Source: Lachnospiraceae bacterium
GTDB lineage: Bacteria > Bacillota > Clostridia > Lachnospirales > Lachnospiraceae
Assembly (NCBI GenBank): GCA_910575445.1
Contig: CAJTFW010000001.1
Coordinates: 620,001-684,000, forward strand
Length of the DNA stretch: 64,000 nucleotides
Direction: 5' to 3'
In this document: positions 54,328 to 62,649 of the stretch, in pieces
How positions within the stretch are numbered: position 1 is the first letter of the stretch
Layout: each line of letters opens with the position of its first letter
Program-made: the position numbers and the translations under genes
Notes under the pieces: generated by a model
What the model was told of the DNA's origin: nothing
Databases searched by the model: none
Seen by the model: the letters and a program-made list of their open reading frames with translations, nothing else

Positions 54328-56451
54328 ATGATTAAGGTGGGAATGATTCTGGGCGACCGCTATGAAATCTTAGAGAAAGTCGGGATGGGCGGTATGGCAG
54401 AAGTCTTTAAAGGAAAAGACCACAAACTTAACCGCTTTATTGCAGTCAAGGTTTTAAAAGAAGAATTTCGGGAAAATGATGGGTTTGTTAAAAAATTTAA
54501 AGAAGAAGCACAGGCAGCAGCAGGACTAGCGCATCCGAATATCGTCAATGTCTACGATGTAGGTGATGAAAATGGAATTTACTATATTGTGATGGAGCTA
54601 GTAGAAGGAATTACACTCAAAAGTTATATTGAGCGCAAAGGCCATCTGACCGTCAAGGAAGCTACAAGCATTGCTATTCAGGTGTCTGCAGGCCTTGAAG
54701 TAGCACACAACAACCAGATTGTGCACAGAGATATCAAGCCGCAGAATATTATTATTTCCAAAGAAGGCAAAGTCAAGGTGACAGACTTTGGAATTGCCAA
54801 GGCGACGACTTCTCAGACAACGACTTCAAGTGCAATGGGCTCTGTACATTATGCTTCTCCTGAGCAGGCAAGAGGCGGTTATGTGGACCACAGAAGTGAT
54901 ATTTATTCGCTTGGTATTGTACTCTATGAGATGGTGACAGGAAGAGTGCCTTTTGATGGCGATACCGCAGTGGCAGTGGCAGTCAAACATCTGCAGGAGC
55001 CAATGGTGCTTCCAAGCACCTATAACCAGGAGATTTCCTATAGCTTAGAGCAGATTATTGTCAAATGTATGGAGAAAAGCCCGGACCGCCGCTATCAGGA
55101 TATGGAGGATTTGATAGCAGACCTAAAGCAGTCTCTGATGACACCAGATGAGGACTTTGTAAAAAGAGTCGATTTGGATTCACAGGCCAAGACCGTTGTG
55201 ATGAAAAAGGAAAATACGGCAAAAGTCAAGGCAGCCAGAAAGATAGAGCCTGTGGAAGAAGAGGAGGAAGACGACGACGAATACGATGATGACGAGGAAG
55301 ACGATGATGACGAGGAGCTAAGCCCGGCAGTAGAGCGAATTATGACAATTGCGGGTATTGCGCTTGCAGTGATTATTGTGGTTGTAATGCTCTTTTTCTT
55401 CTCCCGGATGCTAGGGCTTGGAGACAAAAAAAATAGTGAAGAAGATAATAAGCAGCAGACAGAAGATATGGCTGATGCAGAGGATAAAGAGGATGAAAAA
55501 GACAACAATGGAGTCAATACCGTTGTAATGCCAAATCTGCTTGGAAAGACGATGACAGAAGCGAAGATAGAGCTTGATAACTTGGGGCTTGGGGCTCCTG
55601 TATTAACTGGCAGTGAGGCTTCTAATGAATATAAAGAAGGCGAGATTATACGCCAAAGTATTAAAGCAGGAGAGAGAGTAGAAGTAGGAAGTACCGTAGA
55701 AGTGGTAAATGCAAAAGCTGGTACTTCAACAACGACAGACACGGAAAAGCCTGAAGATAAGAAAGAGCAGGCGACCGTTCCCAATGTGGTGGGACAGACA
55801 GAGGCCAATGCAAGGAGCGCTCTAGAAGCTGCCAAGTTAAAAGTAGGCAGTGTAACCGAGGCGAACAGCGATACCGTACAAAGCGGCTATGTTATCAGCC
55901 AGGGATTAACTGCCAATTCAACCGTGGAACAGGACACTTCTGTTAATCTGGTTATCAGCAAAGGCCCTAATAAAGTAAAAGTAACCGATGTTATCGGCCA
56001 TGAAGAGTCACGTGCGACGGGTGAATTGCAAGGGGATGGTTTTAAAGTGGTGGTAAAGGATATCTATACCGATGAGATGCGTGAAGGATTAGTTGTCAGC
56101 ACAAGCCCATCCAAAGGTGAACTGGTAGACCCGGGCAGTACGGTAACTATCAGTGTCAGCCGTGGAAAAGAGCAGATTACGATACCAGCGGTCAGCGTGG
56201 GGATGACCTTTGAGCAGGCAGTGGATGAGCTAGAAGATGCAGGATTTGAGGGAACGATTCGGGAAGCTTCTGAATCCAGTGAATCGGTAGGAGAAGGCTA
56301 TGTCACCCGCTATGACCCCAAATCACGCAGAACGGTAGACCCAGATGGAACAGTCACTATCTATATAAGTACCGGGCCAGCTCATAAAGAAGAACCAGAT
56401 CCAGAAGAGTCCAAGACCGATGAGTCAAATTCTGGCCTTCCTTCGGATTAA
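54328..56451 (+). CDS. prkC: PASTA-domain Ser/Thr protein kinase (PrkC/Stk)
   Basis: 707 residues. The cytoplasmic kinase domain (~12-275) has GMGGMAEVFKG, catalytic HRDIKPQN, DFGIAKA and the activation-loop Thr/Ser cluster TTSQTTTSSAMGSVHY. A very acidic juxtamembrane stretch (about 310-333, mostly Asp/Glu) precedes the transmembrane helix (AGIALAVIIVVVMLFFF). Outside are four PASTA repeats starting near VVMPNLLGKT, ATVPNVVGQT, VKVTDVIGHE and ITIPAVSVGM; these bind muropeptides or lipid II in known kinases. It regulates wall synthesis and growth. The C-terminal tail is Pro/Glu/Ser-rich. Confidence 0.97.
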   Translation: MIKVGMILGDRYEILEKVGMGGMAEVFKGKDHKLNRFIAVKVLKEEFRENDGFVKKFKEEAQAAAGLAHPNIVNVYDVGDENGIYYIVMELVEGITLKSYIERKGHLTVKEATSIAIQVSAGLEVAHNNQIVHRDIKPQNIIISKEGKVKVTDFGIAKATTSQTTTSSAMGSVHYASPEQARGGYVDHRSDIYSLGIVLYEMVTGRVPFDGDTAVAVAVKHLQEPMVLPSTYNQEISYSLEQIIVKCMEKSPDRRYQDMEDLIADLKQSLMTPDEDFVKRVDLDSQAKTVVMKKENTAKVKAARKIEPVEEEEEDDDEYDDDEEDDDDEELSPAVERIMTIAGIALAVIIVVVMLFFFSRMLGLGDKKNSEEDNKQQTEDMADAEDKEDEKDNNGVNTVVMPNLLGKTMTEAKIELDNLGLGAPVLTGSEASNEYKEGEIIRQSIKAGERVEVGSTVEVVNAKAGTSTTTDTEKPEDKKEQATVPNVVGQTEANARSALEAAKLKVGSVTEANSDTVQSGYVISQGLTANSTVEQDTSVNLVISKGPNKVKVTDVIGHEESRATGELQGDGFKVVVKDIYTDEMREGLVVSTSPSKGELVDPGSTVTISVSRGKEQITIPAVSVGMTFEQAVDELEDAGFEGTIREASESSESVGEGYVTRYDPKSRRTVDPDGTVTIYISTGPAHKEEPDPEESKTDESNSGLPSD

Positions 56452-56454
56452 GCT

Positions 56455-57342
56455 ATGCAAGGGAAGATTATAAAAGGCATTGCAGGCTTCTACTATATCT
56501 ATATAGAAGGCTTTGGTGTCTATGAATGTAAAGCAAAAGGAATCTTTCGCAATCAAAAGATTAAACCACTTGTTGGCGATGACGTAGAGATTGAGATTCT
56601 GGATGAAGAAGAAAAAAGTGGCAATATCGTGGAGATTTTGCCTAGAAAAAGTGAATTAATCCGTCCAGCAGTCGCCAATATTGACCAGGCACTTGTAGTT
56701 TTTGCAGCTGCAAAGCCAAAGCCCAATCTCTCGCTTTTAGACCGCTTTTTGATTATGATGGATAGACAGTCGATTTCTACTGTGATTTGTTTTAATAAAA
56801 AGGAGGAAGCTTCTTTAGAAGAATTGAACAGATTATGTAGTATTTATACTAACTGCAAGTATCGGGTGGTATGCATCAGCGCAATATTTGAAGAAGGGAT
56901 TGAAGAAGTCAAAGAGATTCTAAAAGGACATACAACGACACTCGCCGGCCCTTCTGGCGTGGGTAAATCCACACTGATTAATCTTCTGGTGCCACATGCT
57001 AAGATGGAGACAGGAAAGATTAGCGAGAAAATTGACCGCGGAAAACATACTACCAGGCATAGTCAATTATTCTGGATGGAAGCAGACAGTTATATTTTTG
57101 ATACACCAGGCTTTAGCTCGTTAGAGCTTATGACTATGGAGAAAGAAGAACTGCGGTACAGTTTTCCAGAGTTTCGAAAGTATGAGGGCAGTTGCCGCTT
57201 TCAAGGTTGTGTGCATATAGAAGAACCCAACTGCGCGGTAAAACAGGCAGTGGAAGAAGGCGTGGTGGGACGCGAGCGGTATGAAAGCTACACAGGCTTA
57301 TTTAGAGAACTAAAAGAGAAGAAAAGAAGGAGGCGTTTTTAA
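56455..57342 (+). CDS. rsgA: Ribosome small subunit-dependent GTPase A
   Basis: 295 residues. Circularly permuted GTPase assisting 30S maturation: N-terminal OB-fold (1-~70), G4 FNKKEE, G1 GPSGVGKST, G3 DTPGFSS, and a C-terminal zinc site (CRFQGCVHIEEPNC). The ATG is 3 nt after the prkC stop, with little room for a ribosome site, so reinitiation or coupling is likely. The neighbouring order stp-prkC-rsgA-rpe-thiN is conserved in Firmicutes. Confidence 0.97.
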   Translation: MQGKIIKGIAGFYYIYIEGFGVYECKAKGIFRNQKIKPLVGDDVEIEILDEEEKSGNIVEILPRKSELIRPAVANIDQALVVFAAAKPKPNLSLLDRFLIMMDRQSISTVICFNKKEEASLEELNRLCSIYTNCKYRVVCISAIFEEGIEEVKEILKGHTTTLAGPSGVGKSTLINLLVPHAKMETGKISEKIDRGKHTTRHSQLFWMEADSYIFDTPGFSSLELMTMEKEELRYSFPEFRKYEGSCRFQGCVHIEEPNCAVKQAVEEGVVGRERYESYTGLFRELKEKKRRRRF

Positions 57343-57344
57343 TT

Positions 57345-58001
57345 ATGAAGACCTATTTATCACCATCTATTTTGTCAGCGGATTTTGCACATCTAGGAGA
57401 GGATATTCGTCTGGCGGAGGAGGCCGGAACACAGTATCTGCATTATGATGTGATGGATGGGATGTTTGTACCAAGTATCTCTTTTGGGATGCCGGTGCTT
57501 GCGTCTGTGAGAAAGATTACGAAGCTTGTGCTAGATGTACATCTGATGATTGTGGAGCCAGAGCGTTATATTGAAGAGTTTGCAAAGTGTGGCGCAGATA
57601 TTATTACGGTGCACTATGAGGCTTGCAAAGATTTAGAAAAAGCGATTGAGATGATTCGAAACGTGGGATGTAAAGTTGGAGTGAGCATTAAACCTAAGAC
57701 ACCCATAAGCGTGCTTGATAATGTGCTCGATAAAGTGGATATGATTCTATTGATGACCGTAGAGCCAGGCTTTGGAGGACAGGCATATATTCCTGAGTCA
57801 ACACAGAAGATTCAAGATATGAGAAAGGCACTGAAGGAGAGAGGACTTGAGAAAGATATTCAGGTTGATGGGGGAATTAAGAAAAATAATCTGAAGATGG
57901 TATTAGATGCCGGAGCCAATGTGATTGTGGCTGGTTCCGCTATCTTTGCAGGGGATATTGGGAAAAATGTAGAAGAATTTTTAGCGATAATGAATGAATA
58001 A
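57345..58001 (+). CDS. rpe: Ribulose-phosphate 3-epimerase
   Basis: Interconverts ribulose 5-phosphate and xylulose 5-phosphate in the pentose phosphate pathway. 218 residues, a TIM barrel with SPSILSADFAHL, HYDVMDGMFVPSISFG (metal-binding His and Asp), LDVHLMIVEPERY, MTVEPGFGGQ, and VDGGI near the end, all hallmarks. It begins 2 nt after rsgA; the ribosome site AGAAGGAGGCG lies inside rsgA. Confidence 0.98.
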   Translation: MKTYLSPSILSADFAHLGEDIRLAEEAGTQYLHYDVMDGMFVPSISFGMPVLASVRKITKLVLDVHLMIVEPERYIEEFAKCGADIITVHYEACKDLEKAIEMIRNVGCKVGVSIKPKTPISVLDNVLDKVDMILLMTVEPGFGGQAYIPESTQKIQDMRKALKERGLEKDIQVDGGIKKNNLKMVLDAGANVIVAGSAIFAGDIGKNVEEFLAIMNE

Positions 58002-58022
58002 AAAGCGACAAAGCAATTATAG

Positions 58023-58068
58023 GGGTCTTTGGTGCGATAAGTCTTGGGGCTTACAGCGCCAAAGGCCC
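58023..58068 (+). other. Hairpin between rpe and thiN
   Basis: GGGTCTTTGGTG (58023-58034) can pair with CGCCAAAGGCCC (58057-58068) over 12 positions including two G-U pairs; only a short T stretch (TTTG) follows. It is a possible weak attenuator or terminator. It does not match the TPP riboswitch. Confidence 0.45.
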
Positions 58069-58101
58069 TTTGTAGCTGTTCGTGTTAGAAAGGGGTATAG
58101 A

Positions 58102-58755
58102 ATGAGGACACTGATTATTAGTGGAGGAGAGATAGAGAAAGCGTTTGGAGGGATGGTGCTAAAGGAAGAAAAGTGGGATTATGTGATTGGAGTAGATGGA
58201 GGGGTAAAATTCTGCTATCAGGAGGGGATTTTACCCAATCGGATTGTGGGGGATTTTGATACACTAGAAGAGGAGATTCTAAAGTGGTACAGGGAACATA
58301 CCCAAGTGGAGATTCGAAAGTTTAATCCGATAAAAGATGCGACGGATACACAGATTGCAGTGGAGCTTGCACTTCAGATAGGGAGTAAAGAGATTGTGAT
58401 TCTTGGGGGAACTGGAACAAGGCTTGACCATGTGCTAGGAAATATACAGACACTTTATCTGGCGCTGGAAAGAGGCGTTGACTGCCAGATATTAGACCGG
58501 CATAATCGGATTCGACTGATTCAGGACAGATATATCATACGTAGAGCCAAGCAATATGGAACATATTTTTCTTTGATTCCACTGACAACGGAAGTAAAAG
58601 GGGTAACACTTCTGGGGGCTAAATATCCACTTCATCGGCATGATTTTACGGTGCTTGGAACAGGGAGCCTGGGTGTGTCAAATGAGATTGTAGAGGAAGA
58701 AGTGGAGATTAGGATAGAAAGTGGCGTTATGATATTGATTGAGTCAAGGGATTAA
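58102..58755 (+). CDS. thiN: Thiamine pyrophosphokinase
   Basis: Forms thiamine diphosphate from thiamine and ATP. The start is the ATG at 58102 behind GAAAGGGGTATAG; the open frame upstream has no site and overlaps rpe. 217 residues with VIGVDGGVKFCYQ, PNRIVGDFDTL, the DATDTQIAVELAL segment and GGTGTRLDHVLGNI, which carry the metal- and ATP-binding residues. It is the last gene of the murE-thiN string; the next gene has its own promoter. Confidence 0.96.
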   Translation: MRTLIISGGEIEKAFGGMVLKEEKWDYVIGVDGGVKFCYQEGILPNRIVGDFDTLEEEILKWYREHTQVEIRKFNPIKDATDTQIAVELALQIGSKEIVILGGTGTRLDHVLGNIQTLYLALERGVDCQILDRHNRIRLIQDRYIIRRAKQYGTYFSLIPLTTEVKGVTLLGAKYPLHRHDFTVLGTGSLGVSNEIVEEEVEIRIESGVMILIESRD

Positions 58756-58778
58756 GGAGAAAGCGCAAGTTTTTATAC

Positions 58779-58807
58779 TTGACAGGGAAAATAGGTTGTG
58801 ATATAGT
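58779..58807 (+). promoter_or_regulatory. Promoter of rpsB-tsf
   Basis: Perfect TTGACA (58779-58784), 17-bp spacer, TATAGT (58802-58807), giving a leader of about 130 nt before rpsB. Confidence 0.88.
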
Positions 58808-58811
58808 ATAC

Positions 58812-58946
58812 AAAGCTGTTTGCACAGGGAAATTGTGTCAAATAGCTTGCGCAAATAATCACGCGGACGGATTTTTGGAGTGGTGCCTTATGGTTCTCCA
58901 AAAAGAAAAGGTCTAGCGGAAGAAAAACCGAAACGGAGGAAGAAAC
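58812..58946 (+). promoter_or_regulatory. Structured rpsB leader, candidate ribosomal protein S2 autoregulatory RNA
   Basis: The untranslated leader holds two stem-loops: GCTGTTTGCACA with its bulged complement (58815-58846), and a 9-bp perfect stem TTTTTGGAG/CTCCAAAAA (58872-58904) that ends about 30 nt before the ribosome site ACGGAGGAAGAAAC. Neither has a terminator tail. S2 leaders that control their own operon are known in several bacterial groups; the role here is inferred. Confidence 0.5.
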
Positions 58947-59681
58947 ATGAGCGTAATTTCAATGAAACAGTTACTGGAAGCAGGTGTACATTTTGGTCAT
59001 CAGACCAGAAGATGGAACCCTAAGATGGCGGAGTATATCTACACAGAGAGAAACGGCATCTATATCATTGACCTGCAGAAGTCTGTAGGAAAAGTTGACG
59101 AGGCGTATAAGGCAGTTGCTGAGATTGCAGCAGACGGCGGTACGATTCTTTTCGTGGGAACGAAAAAACAGGCACAGGATGCGATTGCAGCAGAGGCTGA
59201 GCGGTGTGGTATGTTCTATGTCAATGAGAGATGGTTAGGTGGTATGCTGACCAACTTTAAGACGATCCAGGGCCGTATTAACAGATTGAAAACCATCGAA
59301 GCGATGCAGGAAGACGGTACTTTTGATGTGCTGCCGAAGAAAGAAGTCATCGCACTGAGAAAAGAGATGGATAAGCTTCAGAAGAACTTAGGCGGTATCA
59401 AAGAGATGAGAGAGCTCCCGGACGCAATCTTTGTCGTTGATCCGAAGAAGGAGAGAATCTGTGTTCAGGAAGCACATACGCTAGGCATCCCGCTGATTGG
59501 TATTTGCGATACCAACTGTGACCCGGAGGAGCTTGACTATGTCATTCCGGGCAATGATGATGCAATTCGCGCTGTAAAATTAATCGTATCTAAGATGGCA
59601 GACGCTGTTGTTGAAGCAAGACAGGGCGAAGCCGAAGAGATGGACGATGTTTATGCAGAAGAAGATGTGGCAGAAGAGTAA
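58947..59681 (+). CDS. rpsB: 30S ribosomal protein S2
   Basis: 244 residues. Characteristic S2 segments: [22 protein letters not shown] at the start, [27 protein letters not shown] and [23 protein letters not shown]. The C-terminal tail is acidic. S2 binds the 30S head/body junction. A strong ribosome site precedes it, and tsf follows after 35 nt, the universal rpsB-tsf order. Confidence 0.99.
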   Translation: MSVISMKQLLEAGVHFGHQTRRWNPKMAEYIYTERNGIYIIDLQKSVGKVDEAYKAVAEIAADGGTILFVGTKKQAQDAIAAEAERCGMFYVNERWLGGMLTNFKTIQGRINRLKTIEAMQEDGTFDVLPKKEVIALRKEMDKLQKNLGGIKEMRELPDAIFVVDPKKERICVQEAHTLGIPLIGICDTNCDPEELDYVIPGNDDAIRAVKLIVSKMADAVVEARQGEAEEMDDVYAEEDVAEE

Positions 59682-59716
59682 ATAAAATAGATAAATCCCA
59701 TAGGAGGAAGAAAGTC

Positions 59717-60658
59717 ATGGCTATTTCAGCAACGATGGTAAAAGAGTTAAGAGAGATGACCGGTGCAGGCATGATGGACTGTAAGAAGGCACTGGCAGCT
59801 ACTGATGGCAATATGGAGGCAGCTGTAGACTTCTTAAGGGAGAAAGGCCTAGCAACCGCACAGAAGAAAGCAGGACGTATCGCAGCAGAGGGTATTGTAG
59901 CTACCGCACTGACTGAGGATGCAAAGAAAGCAGTTGTCGTAGAGGTCAATGCAGAAACCGACTTCGTGGCAAAAAATGAGAAATTCCAGAGCTATGTGGC
60001 AGAAGTTGCTGCACAGGCTCTTACAACAAGCGCAGCTGATATCGAGGCATTTATGGAGGAGAGCTGGTCATCTGACAGCACCAAGACCGTAAAAGAAGCC
60101 TTAGCAGCACAGATTGCAGTTATCGGCGAGAATATGAATATCCGCCGCTTCCAGCAGGTGGCAGAGGAGAACGGTTTTGTATCTTCCTATATCCATGCTG
60201 GCGGCAAGATTGGTGTTCTGGTAGACGTCAAGACCGACGTTATCAATGACGAGATTAAAGAGATGGCAAAAAATATTGCAATGCAGATTGCAGCATTAAA
60301 GCCAGTCTACACCAACAGCAGCGAGGTAGACGAGGAGTACAAAGCACACGAGCTTGAGATTATCAAAGCACAGATTGAGAACGATCCAAAGATGGCTGGC
60401 AAGCCAGAGAAAGTCATCAGCGGCGCCGTTATGGGCCGTCTGAACAAACAGCTCAAAGAGATCTGCCTGTTAGACCAGGTATACGTAAAAGCAGAGGACG
60501 GCAAACAGCTGGTATCCGCTTACGTTGCACAAGTTGCCAAAGCTAATAGCGCTAATATCACCATCAACGGTTTTGTTCGCTATGAGACCGGAGAGGGCTT
60601 GGAGAAAAAGAGCGAGGACTTTGCGGCTGAGGTTGCGAAGCAGATGGGGGCTATGTAA
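59717..60658 (+). CDS. tsf: Elongation factor Ts
   Basis: Guanine nucleotide exchange factor for EF-Tu. 313 residues with the N-terminal motif LREMTGAGMMDCKKAL, the core VEVNAETDFVAKNEKF, and the coiled-coil/dimerisation region before KICLL-type LKEICLLDQVYV. The ribosome site is ATAGGAGGAAGAAAGTC. pyrH and frr, common next genes, do not follow; instead a terminator and AT-rich accessory DNA are found. Confidence 0.98.
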   Translation: MAISATMVKELREMTGAGMMDCKKALAATDGNMEAAVDFLREKGLATAQKKAGRIAAEGIVATALTEDAKKAVVVEVNAETDFVAKNEKFQSYVAEVAAQALTTSAADIEAFMEESWSSDSTKTVKEALAAQIAVIGENMNIRRFQQVAEENGFVSSYIHAGGKIGVLVDVKTDVINDEIKEMAKNIAMQIAALKPVYTNSSEVDEEYKAHELEIIKAQIENDPKMAGKPEKVISGAVMGRLNKQLKEICLLDQVYVKAEDGKQLVSAYVAQVAKANSANITINGFVRYETGEGLEKKSEDFAAEVAKQMGAM

Positions 60659-60691
60659 TATAGCCAAATTAAATTTAATAGGAAAGGTTGA

Positions 60692-60724
60692 AGGGCTTCA
60701 GAGAGATCTGAGGCTCTTTTTCTT
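60692..60724 (+). terminator. Terminator after tsf
   Basis: AGGGCTTCAGA (60692-60702) pairs with TCTGAGGCTCT (60707-60717) with two G-U pairs, 4-nt loop GAGA, then TTTTTC. It marks the end of the housekeeping block. Confidence 0.9.
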
Positions 60725-60772
60725 TTATGGAGTTGGAGATTTGGATTGAAGAATATGCATATGTCTGCGAAA

Positions 60773-60798
60773 AATAGTTTAAAAACAAACTGTTTTGA
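60773..60798 (+). promoter_or_regulatory. Upstream copy of the inverted-repeat operator of the AbiE locus
   Basis: A 26-bp element built around AGTTT-N6-AAACT. It matches the copy at 60859-60884 in 23 of 26 positions and lies 14 bp upstream of the TTGACA of the abiE promoter. The two copies have their T/C and G/A outer differences swapped between half sites, as expected for one dimer-binding site in opposite orientations. Confidence 0.7.
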
Positions 60799-60811
60799 TA
60801 AAATTTTAAAC

Positions 60812-60840
60812 TTGACAGAAAGAAAAAATTATTATAGTAT
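60812..60840 (+). promoter_or_regulatory. Promoter of the AbiE locus
   Basis: Perfect TTGACA (60812-60817) with TATAGT at 60833 (15-bp spacer) or TAGTAT at 60835 (17 bp). It sits between the two operator copies, giving a 70-nt leader that contains the second copy. Confidence 0.75.
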
Positions 60841-60858
60841 AAATTAAGAATGTAGCTA

Positions 60859-60884
60859 AACAGTTTAAAAATAAACTATTTTGA
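60859..60884 (+). promoter_or_regulatory. Downstream copy of the AbiE operator
   Basis: Second 26-bp copy of the AGTTT-N6-AAACT inverted repeat, placed in the leader 24 bp before the AbiEi start. Binding at both copies would enclose the promoter. AbiEi antitoxins of Streptococcus bind inverted repeats upstream of their operon and repress it (established); the match of role here is inferred. Confidence 0.7.
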
Positions 60885-60908
60885 ATGAAAAATAAACGGT
60901 GAAGTGGT

Positions 60909-61673
60909 ATGAAATTATATTTTGAATTACTAAAATATCCAGTATTCACAATGGAACATGTAAGTCAATATTATGATAACATTGAAAGTGCGCGTTCGGC
61001 GGTAAAACGTTTAATAAAGAGTGGTCTTGTGATAAAAATACGAAATAATCTTTACACATGTATTAGTGGAGAAACAGATGCTCCCTTGGCGAACCGTTAT
61101 CAAATTGCAGGTGCGATTACACCTACCTCTTGTCTTTCTCATCATTCGGCAATGGAATATTATGGAATTAGTGATCAGATTTTTTATGAGGTTTATGTAT
61201 CTTCAAATACGGTGTTTCGAGATTTTGAATTTGATGGATACACATTTTGTTATGTATGTTCTAAATGTAATGAGGGAGTTGAAACAGTGAAGTACAGTGG
61301 GGGTGTGCGAATAACAGATAAGGAACGGACTGTGATTGACAGTATTAAGGATTTGGATAAAATAGCAGGATTAGAAGAAGTGACCGATAATATTCAGGCG
61401 GTATCTGTTCTTAGAGAAAAACGTATGCTTGCATATTTAGAATATTATGATAATCAGTTTTTATATCAAAAAGTAGGGTTTTTGTTGAAAAGTCAACAGG
61501 AACGCATTGGATTATCAAATGAGTTTTTTCAGATATGCCAAAATAGGATTGGGCGCAGTAAACGCTATTTGACGAAAGATTACAAGAAAGGAAAATATGA
61601 TGCTATATGGCGTCTTGTAGTTCCGGAACAGATGTATTATTTGAAAAATGAAGGAGGCAGGCATGAACTATAA
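60909..61673 (+). CDS. AbiEi-type antitoxin/transcriptional autorepressor
   Basis: 254 residues. The N-terminal winged helix (residues ~1-55, FTMEHVSQYYDNIESARSAVKRLIKSGLVIKIRNNLY) is the AbiEi_4-like DNA-binding domain, followed by a C-terminal domain with SCLSHHSAMEYYG and GGVRITDKERTVIDSI, typical of AbiEi/Rv2827c-like antitoxins. It is expected to neutralise AbiEii indirectly (type IV toxin-antitoxin) and to repress the operon through the paired operators upstream. The gene is AT-richer than the preceding ribosomal genes. It overlaps the toxin gene by 11 nt. Confidence 0.9.
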   Translation: MKLYFELLKYPVFTMEHVSQYYDNIESARSAVKRLIKSGLVIKIRNNLYTCISGETDAPLANRYQIAGAITPTSCLSHHSAMEYYGISDQIFYEVYVSSNTVFRDFEFDGYTFCYVCSKCNEGVETVKYSGGVRITDKERTVIDSIKDLDKIAGLEEVTDNIQAVSVLREKRMLAYLEYYDNQFLYQKVGFLLKSQQERIGLSNEFFQICQNRIGRSKRYLTKDYKKGKYDAIWRLVVPEQMYYLKNEGGRHEL

Positions 61674-62628
61674 TAAGGGACAACTTGGACAAATAGCAAA
61701 GCAATATGGATTTGTTCGGGATACATTTGAAAAAGTGCTGAGGCTGAAAGAAATATTGACCTATTTGAATACAGATGAATATCTGCATGAACATCTGGCT
61801 TTAAAAGGCGGAACAGCAATCAACATGATTATTTTCAATCTGCCAAGGCTGTCTGTTGATTTAGACCTGGATTTTACACCAAATCTGCCATTGGAAGATA
61901 TGGAAAAAGCCAGAAGGAAAATCACAGAGATGTTGGAAAAATATATGACAGAGGAAGGATATTTTTTGTCAGAGTCTTCAAGGTATAGCCATAGTCTGGA
62001 TTCTATGTTGTTTCAATACCATAATGCGGGTGGTAATAGGGATAATATAAAGCTAGAGTTGAATTACTCCTTGCGCTCTCATATTTTTGCTCCAGTAGAG
62101 AGAAAGATTGTAACGGATATTTTTGAGGAAGATGTAATGGTACGGACCTTAGAACCTGTAGAGATCTTTGCCGCAAAAGCAAATGCGCTTATGAGCCGGG
62201 CAGCAGCCAGAGATTTGTATGACTTCAATAATATGATTTATTTTGGCTTGTTTGATGGATCGGAATATGAATTGTTCCGTAAATGTATTATTTTTTATGC
62301 ATCCATATCGGCAGATAAGATCAATAAGACTTTTAATACGTCTGCGATTGATGGACTGGAATTTTCTAAGATCAGGCGTGATTTGTTTCCGGTGCTTCGG
62401 AAAAAAGATAATTTTAATTTAGATGAACGTAAGGAGGAAGCAATAAAGTTTATTAAGAAACTTATGGTTTTGACCGAGGAGGAAAAAGAGTATTTGAATA
62501 TGTTCGAGAAAGGTGAATATATACCTTCGCTTCTATTTTATGATAATCAGATTTTAGAAAATATTGTAGAGCATCCAATGGCTATTTGGAAGATGCAATT
62601 GGAACAAAAAGTCGAGATGAAATTTTAG
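61663..62628 (+). CDS. AbiEii-type nucleotidyltransferase toxin
   Basis: 321 residues from the ATG at 61663 behind AAGGAGGCAGGC (the upstream in-frame ATG overlaps the site itself). The nucleotidyltransferase motif is complete: KGGTAIN at 48-54 and S-x-D-x-D-x-D at 64-70 (RLSVDLDLDF), with the later conserved lysine/arginine region AAKANALMSRAAARDLYD. AbiEii/MenT-family toxins transfer nucleotides, for example to tRNA acceptor ends, halting growth and limiting phage spread. Paired with the AbiEi gene by overlap. The remaining ~200 residues are helical. Confidence 0.92.
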   Translation: MNYNKGQLGQIAKQYGFVRDTFEKVLRLKEILTYLNTDEYLHEHLALKGGTAINMIIFNLPRLSVDLDLDFTPNLPLEDMEKARRKITEMLEKYMTEEGYFLSESSRYSHSLDSMLFQYHNAGGNRDNIKLELNYSLRSHIFAPVERKIVTDIFEEDVMVRTLEPVEIFAAKANALMSRAAARDLYDFNNMIYFGLFDGSEYELFRKCIIFYASISADKINKTFNTSAIDGLEFSKIRRDLFPVLRKKDNFNLDERKEEAIKFIKKLMVLTEEEKEYLNMFEKGEYIPSLLFYDNQILENIVEHPMAIWKMQLEQKVEMKF

Positions 62629-62649
62629 TACACGGGGAGATTTATTGAA

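Noticed and set aside
55095-55835. 246-residue open frame on the minus strand inside prkC
   Set aside because: It is the antisense of the acidic and PASTA coding region, giving an artificial Ser-rich product; no ribosome site, and the plus-strand kinase is certain.
58002-58101. TPP riboswitch before thiN
   Set aside because: None of the conserved TPP-riboswitch core sequence was found, and the gap is short.
60773-60884. CRISPR-like repeat array
   Set aside because: Only two copies, each internally palindromic and flanking a promoter, no cas genes; operators explain them better.
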